A stretch of DNA of 64,000 nucleotides from Ischnura elegans (taxonomy: Eukaryota; Arthropoda; Insecta; Odonata; Coenagrionidae). The position numbers and the translations under genes are program-made. The notes below the pieces were generated by a model. The model saw only the letters and a list, made by a program, of their open reading frames with translations. It had not been told where the DNA came from and did not search any database. Below are positions 13,401 through 23,316 of this stretch, in pieces (positions within the stretch are counted from its first letter, which is position 1; each line of letters opens with the position of its first letter). Location of the stretch: assembly GCF_921293095.1 (NCBI RefSeq), contig NC_060251.1, positions 41,645,644-41,709,643 of the forward strand, in the 5' to 3' direction.

Positions 13401-16400
13401 GTTACAGGACAATGTTTTTGCACATAGTACCTACCACTGTTCTGAGGCTAAATGTAGAAGGCTTTGAATGCCGTGACATTCATTCATGCATGTTTGCCAT
13501 GGATCAGACGAATTATTCAAGGAAATAACTACAAATAGCTATCAGGGTACTTTTATGGAGTTTCCGACTATATAGTGCTCAGTTTGTGTGAAAACCACTG
13601 TGAGAAAGGAGGTAATTTGCCTTGACCAGGATTTGAACCCAGATCTCTCAAATCAGATAGCTTTATAAGTACATATTTTGCACTTCACTCTACATTTTAT
13701 TACAACCTATCCATCTCCAAATTTATGGGTGTTAAATTCCCTGTAAATGTACATGTGCACTTTCATATCATTTCATAATATGAAATTATTAAATGTAATT
13801 TAGAAGGTTCTAGTGTTGGCATAGAAATCTATAATAATGAAAAATTTATTCATTTTTCTCCCTATTCACTAGTTATCACTTTCATTAATAATTTGACGTG
13901 TTTATTTGGAAACAAATTTAGCTCCAGACATTTGGATTTATCCACAGACACTGTGTTTTCTAGCTAAATTTTGCCCGTAGATGATTTTTTCTCAATAAAA
14001 CTGTCCAAATATTGTGTACCTTTGTAATCAATTTTAAAAGTTCTTATTGCAGTGCTTTTCAATGTATGTACTTGCAAAAAAATTGGAATGTTACCTCATA
14101 AACACTTACCTTCTTGCCATGGAAATAAGTTTTGAGAAAGGTTTTTCCCACGTGTACATCTTGATGACTTGTATTCCTGTGATTATTTCATTCATCAATT
14201 TCACTCTACTATCAGTACGATCAGCCATTTTCATCCTGAAAATTGATGTCAACTGCCCCATCCAGCCTGAAAGGTAACTATTCGGGTTTTTTTTAGTATG
14301 GACAACAGTTGTTTGTAGTCTCCTCATTCATGTAAAAATTCCTGTTGGTATACATTTTGTAACTGGGAATCATATGGATCAGTTATTTGTGGAGTTGGTA
14401 GCAGTGATGTAACTAGGAATATGCTTTGGGAGAGGATGAGGGGGTTTTTGGGGGGGATGGAGGGTTATGGGGTGGTAGAAGGGGTTCCTGGGGGCAACCT
14501 TCCTTAGAAAATGGGGAGTCAAGGAAAAATTTTGAAAAATTACTTGCCTGAAAATGCATTTTACATCATTTTGGCACTACAAGTTGGTGTAGTTATTACA
14601 TATCAAATCCAGACTAGATTTTAAAATAATGTTTTGATTTCTCTGAGGCTTTTGGGGAGGATACATCCCCTCATCCCCCCCCCATAGTTACGCCACTGGT
14701 AGGTGGGGAATATTCTTTATCACCTTCGTACTATTTAGACTTGTAGCCATGGAATTATATTTGCATCTTGTTTGTACTTATCAATTTTTATGAGTAGTCC
14801 ATCCATTGAATCAGGTAGAGGTTACTTTTTATAACAATATATATACATATTAGTTCTCTTCTTTCCAATAATATGTGTGCTAAAATTATATAGTTTTACA
14901 TACTTTGTCTGCTTTATAGACTCTTTTACATGACAGGTTTTAATTTGTATTAATATTTTTGAACGTCTTTCCCTACAAAACTACATGGAAATGTGGATTG
15001 ATGGGGAAAAAGAGGTAGATCAAGGAATTATGGATGGAGAATGCGGGAGAAGACAGAGAGAACTTGATGATCATAAAATGCTTAGAAAGAAAACTAGAGA
15101 ATGGACAGATGTCTCGAGGGACACCAAAGTATGTACATTTAATGGGCTTTACCCATGAATAAGTAAGTGTTAATGCCATTAATCAGATTAATCAGTAGTT
15201 GACTGACATGTGTATTGAGCCCATCTGTCTCAATATATGCGTCAGGATCAGGGCCAGATTTACCGTAAGGCAAGATAGGCACGGCCCTATAGGGGCATTG
15301 CAGCCCAAGGGGCACCTTCAAGGGTGGGTGTTCATTCATAGTTACAGTAGTAAGTAATGTTTCTTTTTTTGAAGGTACTCTTCTTTTTTGTTGTATGAAT
15401 TAAGGATAGAAGGCATAAGGCATAAAAGTTAAACTGTTTCATGTAGTTTTACTCCAGGCTGTTTTTCTTTAATTGAATTGTCTATGTTTTCCATGCATAA
15501 AAATTCAAGCATATACTTCTGCTGTCAGCCATATATGTATCTGTTTATTTTTTTTTTCCAAACCTTACCTCATGCGAGTGGCTATGCTTATTCATAAAAA
15601 TCGGGGAGGGGGGGCTCAAGTGAGGAGGGGTTCTCAATGGAGAGGTGAAAATCATAACGTAATCGTAAATCTAAAGCGTAACTTTGGGTGAATCCGGCCC
15701 TGATCAGGATGAAGTACAATTTTTTTGTCTTAATTTTACTTTGATTTCATTTGGATTGTATTCTACTCACTCTGGAAGGGAATGATTAGTATAAGAGCCA
15801 ACAATCCTATCAGCGCCAGGGCACCCATATCATTCCAAATTAGATATGCCACTATTGCTGTCTGAAGGGGACCAATCCAAATGTCATGAGCAAATCCCAT
15901 CAGGTAATCAAAGTTGTTAACATCATTGGACATCATGTTCACTATCTGGCCCACTGTGGCTTCTCCCAATGAAGACTGGCTTAACCGTAGGGCCTAAGAA
16001 CATGAAAGTAAAATTTTTTCAGCGTTAAATATTCTTAGAATGTGTTTGCTTTTTTAATCATGTACTCAAATGAATAGTGCTTTAATTCTTAATTAACCAT
16101 TTTCTATCATCAAAGAATTGATCCAGGTTTTTTATGTAATCGTAATTCTTACATCACATATTGTAAAAAGTGCAACTCTTTTTACGGCTGCAAAGTTCGT
16201 GAGCAGAGCAGTGAAACAAACAGACTATGCTGTGAGATATGAAATGAAAATCCTATTGAAATATCTGGTGCCATAGAAACTTTCAATGATAATAATATAA
16301 TGATTAATTGAGCATAGTGCAACCAAGTGGATGATCAAAATAGAAATTGAATATCCACTGACAAAGTGAAAATGTTGAATTTAGACTCACAAAGAAAGAT

Positions 16401-19400
16401 TCATGGAAGATTCAGGTTCAAAACCTATGTGAGGTCACCAGACAATTCAACAAAATTACGCGCACTAAGAGGTAGCATAAAGTTGAAATCATAGAATTCA
16501 AATGTAATTTGTAAGTGAAAACTTTATTATTAGCATTAGAGAACAAACTTTTCTTTTCTATTCACAAAAAAACATTTATATTATTCAGTTGAATATTTTG
16601 TAACATTCTCATTTACATCTTTTAATGAAGCCAAAATATTTATGCTTCATGTGTAAGTGAAAACTGTAAGTGAAGCCTATTTTCTTCTAAATGACATCAA
16701 CTTCAAATTAAAGCTCTTGCTTCCTTGATTTTTCAAGTCTCCTGTTATTGTATCATTATTAGAAGAGATAAATAATTATGTGTCCCCATACCTTGCGATA
16801 CATAAGAGAGCAGCAGGCAATCCTGATTTTCATTCCAAGATGGAAAGTTGCCATCACAAATGGATGATTGATGAAACTGCTCAAGGCGAAGCACACAATT
16901 AACCCCACTGAATTCAAGTAGGCTGTTTTTATGTCTTCATTTTCTTTGCTTTCAAAATATCCTATGAGTTGTCCCAAAAATATTGGTTGGCCAATTCTGC
17001 AATTTATTTCAATAGTGCATATGTGGTTCTAAGTATATCATGAAGTCCATTCAATCACAAGATTTAAAAAAATATTTTGAAAGAAACATGGAATTGATAA
17101 AATTGATTGTATGAGGCATAACTGATAATAACGTTAAACATGGAATTGTTGATGCGGTGGACGGAAATATGAGGGCTGTTTCTTTTTGCAACCTCAAATG
17201 GGTCATGATTGCCGAAGAATCACCTGAATTTTCTTGGTTAGCCTGGTGATTTTTAGTTCTTCCGTTGTGATTGTTACTTTGTTTCGTGTGTGTCATATTG
17301 ATTCCGTTTCATCTCTGGCCACAGTTAATTTTTTTTATTTTCTCTTTTATCAGCATAAAGGTCAAGGCATTTCAATGTTCAAGCCATCCATGCCACAATT
17401 TACTCCTGGCAGGAGAATCGTCTGAGAGGACCTTGTAAATGAGACTGCAGCTCACCTTAAATTGAGAACTTGTGCTCATGAATGGCTGAGTGTGTGGTAC
17501 AGAGACCACCAGCTCGTAGTACCTGCATGTCACTTGTATGGCATTTTCGCTGGGTGATCTGAGGTTGAAAATAGACTGCCCTTGTCTCTAAAATCTTTGA
17601 ACGCTGGAAAAAGGCTAAAGAGTTTCAGGAGGGGTGTTGATAGAGCAGAGATGTATCAAATAGATTTAAAAAATAATTGGTAAATGTCGTCAGGATTTAT
17701 TTTCATTCTGGGATGGATATGTAATGTTTACCTTTAGGATAAAAAAATGAAAATTGAAAGTTTATGAAGAAGGTTATGCTATTGAAAATAGGTTTGACCT
17801 TACAAAAGAATATTTTTAAAGTATCAAATGTGATAGAATACAAATTTTCTAGTGATATATCAGAACAAGAGTGGCTGAGATGGTCCTAGCTCATCGACTC
17901 TATTGGTTTTTAGGATTATGGGGGCACAATCGATTACTTGATTGGATTAACTCTTGAAAATTCTGTTTAACCAAATCTTCCTTGAGCTATAGTAGCTACG
18001 AATAGTAACAAATACAGCAATGGGAGTCACAGTAGTGAAGGATAGCAAAGAGGAAAAATTATTCATAGGACTAAGGTTAGAGATATAGCAACAATAAGCT
18101 GATCCCTATTGGAAATATTCAATTCCGTTCAATTGAAAAGTGACAAATTTTAATTGAACATGAGGATATTCAATTGAGTTTCCACATATTCAATTAAAAT
18201 TTGTCACTTTTCAATTGAATGGAATTGAATATTTTCAACAGGGATTAAACTGATCTTAGGTCTGAGGGTTAAGAGGCAGGGATAATCTCTGACACATATT
18301 TCTCCAGTAATGGACAATTTATACATAATTTACCTTGTTAGGGAGTCCAGTATTCCAAAAATTATTCCATACATCCAGAATTCCCATTGGAAAGTTTTTG
18401 ACAATACTTTAAAAAAGCTGGGGATCTTGTTTCTTGCTGTTTTTTTACGAACTTCTTCATCCCAATTCCTGCATCAGATTTCATAAGAATTACTGAGTAG
18501 GTATAGTAAACATGAATTATACATTTTTGGCGTTAAAATATTTTAAAAGATTTATTGGTGCAGTGATTCTAAAGAATGCTTATGCTTAATATCTGGTTTA
18601 GTATTTCCTTCCCAGTGAGAAATGGGTGGTGGAATCCACGTGGAACCCACGTGGAATCCACGTTGAGTGGTGGATATTTGGTGGTGGTGGATATTGAGTG
18701 GTTGGACCCACGTGGAATCCACGTTGACTTCAAGTGGATTTATGGTGATTAGCATAAAATGTTAAACAGAATTTCTAATTTGTGGAACTTAACTCTCTGG
18801 TGACATTGCGTCATTTATCATCCTGAAACCACGCTAGTTATGTGAAAATGTATCGCACATTCTATTTTTATATATTTTGTGGAAAGGCAGCCATGAGAGC
18901 ACCTGAAAAATCGTAGACACATATATAGAAGGTTTAGATATAGAGTGGTTGAGGTTTTAATGGTTTTAGGACAGCACCAACTGCTGTTTTAATTTTTCCA
19001 CCAAATTTCCACGTGGGTTCCACGTTGATTCCACGACCAAAAACACGTGGTATCCACGTTAATTCTCCACGTGGGTTCCACGTGGATTCCACCACCCATT
19101 TCTCACTGGGTTAATATTAATCTGAAAGTAGATTATCACTTCTATTACATTTATTAATGTTATAAGCTACATATCTTTTCTTCTATGTATTTTCATAGTT
19201 CTATGACCATGTGTCAAAATAATGGTCATCATCTTGTTAGCATTCAACTGACGTTGTATAAACTGGCTGAAATAAGTACATATCTGAATAATTTGTCTTT
19301 CAATAACAGTAAAACGAACATGTGGTTTAATTTGAGTAGCATATTATTCACTTACTTTTCCAGCTTATCTCCGAGTGACTGTGATTTGTGTTCATCCAAT

Positions 19401-19466
19401 GGTTCATACATGTCTTCCATTTCAAAAACTTTCTTATAACCTTTCCAGAACACTCCTCCCATCCAA
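4099..19466 (-). CDS. ABCC4: ABCC4/MRP4-like ABC transporter, partial gene (14 exons in window)
   Basis: Full-size ABC subfamily C exporter of the plasma membrane; family members export organic anions, conjugates and cyclic nucleotides. Exons in transcript order (minus strand): 19466-19356, 18468-18334, 16996-16792, 15993-15771, 14266-14110, 13024-12886, 12325-12215, 11948-11751, 11472-11386, 11205-11006, 10123-9940, 8742-8593, 5016-4802, 4430-4099. Every junction is AG/GT and in phase, giving about 815 codons without a stop. Order is short N-terminus (no TMD0), TMD1, NBD1 with Walker A, Q-loop, LSGGQ, Walker B and H-loop, linker, then start of TMD2. The ATG exon (about 20-30 residues expected) was not found; TMD2 remainder and NBD2 lie left of the window, since the last exon ends in a good donor. 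Lack of TMD0 and the NBD1 wording favour ABCC4/lethal(2)03659 over ABCC1. A further linker exon between 5017 and 8592 cannot be excluded. Confidence 0.93.
4802..5016 (-). CDS. ABCC4: ABCC4-like exon, linker to TMD2 TM7
   Basis: Charged linker ([20 protein letters not shown]), a KGKIS...YF motif (G-(V/I)---Y--YF in the family), a hydrophobic TM7 and SWITLW. The D-W---W motif is typical of the end of TM7. Exits in phase 2 (W = TG|G). Confidence 0.94.
7021..7298. mobile_element. GC-rich fold-back MITE in ABCC intron
   Basis: Ends AGGCCTGCCATACACGTTC and, inverted, AGGCCCCCCACACACGTTC. Internal arms around 7100-7160 and 7205-7260 also pair (GTGTGGCGATGCCTTGAGGC against its complement). Strong GGCC/CCTTGAGGCC content contrasts with the AT-rich intron. 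No clear target duplication. Confidence 0.75.
7790..8290 (-). pseudogene. LINE 3' remnant (reverse-transcriptase C-terminal region and 3' end)
   Basis: Minus-strand translation with a few stops gives [42 protein letters not shown] and PHYISRS...[16 protein letters not shown], the post-RT C-terminus of Jockey/CR1-group LINEs. The 3' sequence has the CTACATCTACATAGTACCCC-type tail. 5'-truncated, dead copy lying antisense within the intron. Confidence 0.7.
8593..8742 (-). CDS. ABCC4: ABCC4-like exon, end of NBD1 and linker
   Basis: 50 codons: [20 protein letters not shown] then KWLSQKP and a K/D/E/Q-rich linker. Matches the DG-I---G-Y-EL--SG-DF region that closes NBD1 in MRP4. Confidence 0.94.
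9066..9316. mobile_element. hAT MITE, CAGTGGCGCCGACT family
   Basis: Ends CAGGGACGCCGACTT and (inverted) CAGTGGCGCCAACTC. Flanks 9058-9065 gcaagtac and 9317-9324 gctagtac match 7 of 8, the 8-bp hAT signature. Relatives at 24918-25272 and 47111-47579 share the ends and the GGGGCCCGAGCCCCC inner segment. Confidence 0.85.
9521..9803. mobile_element. hAT-like MITE
   Basis: Ends CAGGGGTTGATTCAG and (inverted) CAGGGGCGGATATAGG; flanks cttttacc / ttttgacc match 6 of 8. Sits in the intron just downstream of the Walker B exon. Confidence 0.55.
9940..10123 (-). CDS. ABCC4: ABCC4-like exon, NBD1 Walker B and H-loop
   Basis: Encodes [20 protein letters not shown] then LFEDCIV and [10 protein letters not shown]. 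Walker B (VYLLDD), D-loop (SAVD) and H-loop (THQ) are all present. NBD1 Walker B carries D in place of the catalytic E, as is usual for the degenerate NBD1 of ABCC proteins. Confidence 0.97.
10300..10804. mobile_element. piggyBac-like TTAA MITE, diverged copy
   Basis: Right end reads ...GCTATGTG then TTAA (10801-10804) and most of the interior (ACGTTTTCAGTTGTTGCTC, TTTTGAACATGTTTAAACC) matches the copy at 39885-40215. The left boundary is degraded; a TTAA at about 10303 is a guess. Confidence 0.5.
11006..11205 (-). CDS. ABCC4: ABCC4-like exon, NBD1 signature
   Basis: Starts [15 protein letters not shown], then [18 protein letters not shown] and [19 protein letters not shown]. The LSGGQ signature is intact, so NBD1 has no visible lesion here. 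Exits in phase 2 within an Arg codon. Confidence 0.97.
11386..11472 (-). CDS. ABCC4: ABCC4-like exon, NBD1 after Walker A to Q-loop
   Basis: 29 codons: [20 protein letters not shown] then TYVSQ. Completes Walker A (GKSS) and ends at the Q-loop glutamine; the EPWIF continuation is on the next exon. Confidence 0.96.
11751..11948 (-). CDS. ABCC4: ABCC4-like exon, NBD1 start and Walker A
   Basis: 66 codons. QFLLYEEID, a charged linker rich in K/N/D, then [11 protein letters not shown] (A-loop region) and ending GPVGSGK. The donor falls inside Walker A between K and S; the serine is supplied by the next exon. Confidence 0.96.
12215..12325 (-). CDS. ABCC4: ABCC4-like exon, TM6
   Basis: 37 codons in phase 0: [20 protein letters not shown] then [17 protein letters not shown]. 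It matches TM6 and the (P)-AI---AE--VSI-RIQ-FL lead-in to NBD1. Confidence 0.93.
12886..13024 (-). CDS. ABCC4: ABCC4-like exon, TM5
   Basis: Encodes [20 protein letters not shown] then a hydrophobic stretch and SGNIITAQQ. It matches the R--E----R---LRG---S segment after the Y-WE motif and the TM5 region. Ends in phase 0. Confidence 0.92.
13195..13325 (-). mobile_element. tRNA-derived SINE remnant 1
   Basis: Minus strand has an A box (TAGCTTAAGTGGTAGAGCA, complement of 13303-13321) and B box (GGTTCGAATCC, complement of 13268-13278). Its distance, decay and non-tRNA tail (13195-13260) indicate a SINE rather than a tRNA gene. Confidence 0.65.
13550..13680 (-). mobile_element. tRNA-derived SINE remnant 2
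   Basis: Shares the TTATGGAGTT body start and a B box (GGTTCAAATCC, complement of 13629-13639) with the copy 360 bp to the left. The A box is degraded. Same orientation as copy 1. Confidence 0.55.
14110..14266 (-). CDS. ABCC4: ABCC4-like exon, second intracellular loop
   Basis: Encodes [20 protein letters not shown] followed by [20 protein letters not shown] and KPFSKLI. The R-(K/L)MNE(I/V)I-GI--IK-Y-WE block is diagnostic for ABCC transporters. Exits in phase 2. Confidence 0.96.
14402..14698. mobile_element. hAT MITE, CAGTGGCGTAACTAG family, copy 1
   Basis: Ends CAGTGATGTAACTAGG and (inverted) CAGTGGCGTAACTATGG. Flanks gttggtag / gtaggtgg match 6 of 8. G-rich and C-rich tracts lie just inside the ends. 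Relatives at 19769-20052 and 62356-62639. Confidence 0.8.
15249..15702. mobile_element. hAT-like MITE, CAGGGCCRGATTYACC family
   Basis: Ends CAGGGCCAGATTTACC and (inverted) CAGGGCCGGATTCACCC; flanks 15241-15248 gtcaggat and 15703-15710 atcaggat match 7 of 8. Lies immediately downstream of the ABCC exon 15771-15993. Confidence 0.85.
15771..15993 (-). CDS. ABCC4: ABCC4-like exon, intracellular loop plus TM3-TM4
   Basis: Encodes [20 protein letters not shown] then a SNDVNNFD segment, the best conserved ABCC motif between TM2 and TM3, followed by two hydrophobic helices ending in PFQS. Phase 1 exit; the serine codon is A|GC with the next exon. Confidence 0.96.
16792..16996 (-). CDS. ABCC4: ABCC4-like exon, TM1-TM2
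   Basis: Encodes [15 protein letters not shown] (the MRP4 TM1 signature), an acidic loop, a long hydrophobic helix (TM2), then [14 protein letters not shown], the conserved R-R--MYRK intracellular loop. 205 bases: one base completing the split Arg plus 68 codons, ending in phase 0. Confidence 0.95.
16997..18333. other. ABCC4-like intron
   Basis: Nothing coding recognised apart from the fold-back element at 18103-18244. Confidence 0.5.
18103..18244. mobile_element. Fold-back MITE (about 55-bp arms)
   Basis: Left arm CCCTATTGGAAATATTCAAT... pairs with the right arm ...ATTGAATATTTTCAACAGGG; arms share AATTGAAAAGTGACAAATTT. Short central loop near 18165-18185. Confidence 0.75.
18334..18468 (-). 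CDS. ABCC4: ABCC4-like exon, entry to TMD1
   Basis: Encodes [18 protein letters not shown] followed by [20 protein letters not shown]. Charged elbow helix then the start of TM1. Acceptor gatgcag, donor GTAAATT; the frame joins to the preceding exon through a lysine codon AA|G and to the next through AG|A. Confidence 0.93.
18611..19110. mobile_element. 500-bp MITE carrying seven CACGTG palindromes
   Basis: Perfect inverted ends CCCAGTGAGAAATGGGTGGT (continuing about 44 bp). Inside, CACGTG occurs at 18637, 18648, 18709, 19010, 19044, 19068 and 19079, mostly as GTGGAAYCCACGTGG repeats in both arms. Located in the intron between the first two recovered ABCC exons. No convincing target duplication. 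Confidence 0.8.
19356..19466 (-). CDS. ABCC4: ABCC4-like, N-terminal cytoplasmic exon
   Basis: Acceptor tttttag precedes TTGGATGG and donor GTAAG follows. It encodes about 36 residues beginning [12 protein letters not shown] and ending QSLGDKLEK, matching the pre-TMD1 segment of MRP4 proteins (tryptophan, then Y-K basic run, D-MY, S--LG/D-L). The exon begins with the last base of a split codon, so an upstream exon ending in phase 2 must exist. Confidence 0.9.
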
Positions 19467-19637
19467 CTAAAAAGAAATAGATAATTTTTCAATTTTATTT
19501 TAGTATTATATGTTTCACTTGAGTGTATTGATATGAAAGTAAAATAAGTGTGTGCTCATGATGAGTTATTTTGGTATTTTTTCAATTAAGTTACATTACA
19601 TGTGATTTGATGTTTGGATCTTTCCAGGCGAACAATA

Positions 19638-19747
19638 GCAGTAAAGATTTCTTGGGCTCTGCACCGGATCAGGTCCTTCATATTTCCTTCTGTAGAAGGA
19701 GACATAAAGGACCTGACCATGTGCTGCACCCGAGAAATCTTTACTGC
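19638..19747. mobile_element. Short fold-back element (about 55-bp arms)
   Basis: GCAGTAAAGATTTCTTGGGC...GGTCAGGTCC-type arm at 19638-19692 pairs with 19693-19747. A related single arm (CTCGGGTTTCGCACCGGGTC) occurs at about 48585-48640. Confidence 0.7.
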
Positions 19748-19768
19748 TTACATTATATGTGCTGGAAT

Positions 19769-20052
19769 CAGTTGAGTAAATAGTAATATGCTCTGGGGGG
19801 TATGGGATGGCCTGGGGTGGCCACCCTCCCTCTTATTAAAAATTTTGTCAGGGAAAAATTTTGAAAATGACATGCCTGGAAATACATTTTACATAATTTT
19901 GGAAATAAAATTTTACTTCAAGCAGATGGAGTTAGTATATGTCAAAAGTAGACAATATTTTTGAATATTTCTTTTCAATATGTCTTGAATTTCTCTGAGG
20001 CTTTGGAGGGGGGGGATCTATCCCCTCATCCCTCCCCATAGTTATGCCACTG
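19769..20052. mobile_element. hAT MITE, CAGTGGCGTAACTAG family, copy 2
   Basis: Exact 8-bp duplication GCTGGAAT at 19761-19768 and 20053-20060. The right end CAGTGGCATAACTATGG (inverted) is well kept; the left end is degraded to CAGTTGAGTAAATAG. Confidence 0.9.
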
Positions 20053-20305
20053 GCTGGAATCACCATCTAATCCTTGAGGGCAATATAGAGTGTGCAGCTT
20101 CAGATTGTTAATCATGCATGGGCAAGCAATTATGTTCATGATTAATAGTTGCTAGTTAAATGGCAGTGGAATGATCCATTTTCCCATGTTCATTTTAGTT
20201 GTTGCCTCCTTAACGCATAAAACCTCTTGTGAGACTGACTCATTGGTGATTTTTAATTCCCTTTTCAACTTTTTGAAGAGCTAAAGAGATGCAATTATGC
20301 TCAGA

Positions 20306-20659
20306 CAGGGCCGGCCTTAGGGCGGGGCGACCGCCCCGGGCCCCGCGCTTTGGGGGGCCCGGGGCGGTCGCCCCGCCCTAAGGCCGGCCCTGTCGTGAAA
20401 AAAAAAATTCGTGAAAATTCGCATCATTCGTGAAAAAAAAATTAAAATACACGATAGTTTTGAAAACGCAATTTCAACTATTACTGTATTGTTAAGTCCG
20501 TGCTAGACAAAAAATAATATTATGAAAAAGGAATAATGATGCAGTAATTTTTATTGTGCAATTGCGTTTGTCAGTACAGTACTGTGTCGTGATATTTTAA
20601 GTGAAGGGCCCCGCACTGAAGGTTCGCCCCTAGCCCCGCACCTGCTAGGGCCGGCCCTG
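20306..20659. mobile_element. hAT MITE, CAGGGCCGGCC family, hairpin-bearing copy
   Basis: Ends CAGGGCCGGCC on both sides; flanks 20298-20305 tgctcaga and 20660-20667 tactcaga match 7 of 8. The first 86 bases form a near-perfect GC hairpin. Interior is shared with 37936-38268. Confidence 0.88.
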
Positions 20660-21551
20660 TACTCAGAGGCGGGAGATTGAAAATTGATTCTGTGGAAATT
20701 CCGAAAACCTCAACTTCTCCGCCTCCTTTACTCTGAAAAAATATAAATGCCAGACTTTCCGGTCAACGGCCTCCAACCCCGAGAATGCTTGGGCTATCGA
20801 AGCGTATGCTAATTCTTCTAATAGGGGAAATATCGCTTCTTTTATTACGCTTTTTCTTTTCGCTTGAATCTGCAATACGGAGAAACAAATCTTCGAAACT
20901 TCACGTCCTGTGGCCAGGCAAACATCCTACGCGTTTATGCAACCCGAGACACAAAGTGATGGAAATGTCTTTGATGACTACGGAACAACTCAAAGTCAAT
21001 AAATATCCCTTAAAAATCACCCACTCGGTGTATTTATCGGAAAAATTCCAAAAGGCTTCGTATTCATATTCCTAGCCCATCATAAAATTCAAAATGTGAA
21101 TTTTCCTGTTTTCGATACAAACCTCCGGTCGACGGCCACGACTGCCGACTCAAGCACGCAATCGCGTCGAATGGCGAATCTTCGGATAAAGGCTGAGGAT
21201 TCGACTAGAGTACTTATCATGACTGAGTTTCCTTGTCTCTTGCCGGGGAGTGGAGAAAAGGAATTTTCAACGCGAAGAATTCCATGGAGTCTTAAACAGG
21301 CATCCATAATTATCCCATTGGTATATGCAACCCGATTGACTAATTTATTGAATAATTTTCCTGCGAGTTTTGAAGTTAAAGACTGACTCCTTATTCCGCT
21401 CATTTGTGGCCGACGGGATCTGCTTCGTCGAAATGACGTGAGGCCGTAAAGTTAATGACTTTCGATTGATAAGAATCCAAATACTTATCTTGCATATTTG
21501 TGGCCCCATCATCCTCTGTTGCGTCAATTAAATCTTCCTAGAGGTATTTCG
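20660..21551. other. Unassigned sequence upstream of the recovered ABCC exons
   Basis: Several short open frames on both strands but no recognisable protein motif; the missing ABCC start exon was not identified here. Confidence 0.4.
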
Positions 21552-23316
21552 CTGGGTTGGCTTGTGAAACGAAACGAAAATGTTTCGTTTCGATCAGGAG
21601 GGAAACGAAAATAAGAGACCTAGGTTTCGTTTCGATCCCGCACGAAGTTAAAATCACCAAATAGTTTAGTTTCGACCCGGAACAAAACTTTTCTTCCGGG
21701 AACGGAACTAAATTAATCGAAACTCCGCTGCTCATAGTAAAGTTTCGATCCCAGAAGTTGAGTGGAGGGGGATAAGAAGGAATATATAAAATCGTATCCG
21801 GCTCCGTTTTGTGAAAGTTCTTTATATCCATGATAAAAAGAAGAACACAATGGTAATTTCCACAATTTTAATGTCAATGTTATCACGTTTGTGCAACTGG
21901 GTTCACAGAGAATATTAAAGATTTTTCATGCACTCTAGAAATGAGCTGCGTCTACCGACGTGAGCCTATCGGTAAAAGTAAAGAGTCATATTTAAAGCAA
22001 ATATATTATCGAAATATGTATTTTTACGCCATTTTTTCTTTTCATATTCATGCACTTAATGATAAGAGATTGAAGATTAATCGATAAAAAGAGCATAGAG
22101 GTACTAAACTATTTTTCCGTCTTGAAAAGAGCAAAAAAGGATGTATTTAGCAATTGTATACCTACAATCACATAATGATATCCATGATAAAAAGAAGAAT
22201 ACAATGGCAATTTCCACAGTTTTAATGTCACAACTCAGCAACCGACAATGGTTTAAACACGTAAGTGTCATTTTCAAGGAAAAATTGAAAAACCTTGAAA
22301 ATGACACTTACGTATTGAAACCATGGTCGGTTGCTGAGTTGTGACATTAAAATTGTGGAAATTACCATTGCGTTCTTCTTTTTATCATGGATATGAGAAG
22401 GAATAGTTTCGACCCATTACGCTTGACGTAAGTATAGAGAGGTTAAAACATCGAGTTTAAAATTCGAATGGCCAGTTTGTGTTCGCCGTACTCCTGTAAG
22501 TGGTAAAATATGAATGCCCCATGCATCTAATGGCGGTATGCCGAACCTCTACTTCATTCAACCATACTCCGTACTCGGTGAGTGAGTCGAAACTAAACTG
22601 TTCGGAGGTTAAGCGCATGGTCCCTGCAGTGCGAAACATTATCTGCGTTTCGTTTCATTTCAGAGTTTTAGTTTAGTTTCGACCCGAAGGAATTTCGAAT
22701 CCGATTTCGTTTCGACCCTGAGTTAGGTTTAAATCCATTTCGTTTCTTCATTCTTCTCCTGGGAACGAAACTATTGATGTTTCACTGGTTTTGGCTTCCG
22801 TTTAGTTTCTATTGCTATCCCTGGTTGCAACTCGTGTTTGCGACGACACCGCTTGGCGTGCCACTGGTTGCGTTCAGAGCTACATTAACGACACCAAAGG
22901 ATAGAAAGTTTTTTATCAGCAGCGTTAACCATTTATTAACGACAATGCTAACGACTGCATGTTAACCAAAAACCTCCCAGCTTCACTTCGAGTCTCCTCA
23001 TATCGGACATGATGTTTTTTTTCTATTTTCCCGATTTTGTGAGATATACCTCTATATTGACGGAAGGCTTATGCTTGGTGGGTGGCCCAGGGTCAGAGGC
23101 GTAGCCAGGAAACATTATCTGCGATTCGTTTCATTCCAGAGTTTTATTTTAGTTTCGACCCGAAGTAGTTTTCACTCCGATTTCGTTTCAACCCTGAGTT
23201 TGGCTCCCCGGGATTAGATACATTTCGTTTGGCTTCTACAGTCCTCTCCCTGGAACGAAGGAATAATTGAAATTTTACTGGTTTTGACTTTCGTTTCGTT
23301 TCACTTGCCAACCCTG
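21552..23316. mobile_element. hAT-like element(s), CAGGGTTGGC ends with GAAACGAAAC repeats
   Basis: Left end CTGGGTTGGCTTGTGAAACG, right end (inverted) CAGGGTTGGCAAGTGAAACG; flanks gtatttcg / ggatttcg match 7 of 8. TTTCGTTTCGACCC-type motifs recur inside. A second right end stops near 22834 and a related segment restarts near 23110, so two copies may be fused or nested. Contains the palindrome 22178-22394. Confidence 0.65.
22178..22394. repeat. Long inverted repeat, 102-bp arms with 13-bp loop
   Basis: Arms 22178-22279 and 22293-22394 pair nearly throughout, from ATATCCATGATAAAAAGAAG inwards. A solo left arm lies at 21824-21876. Confidence 0.85.
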
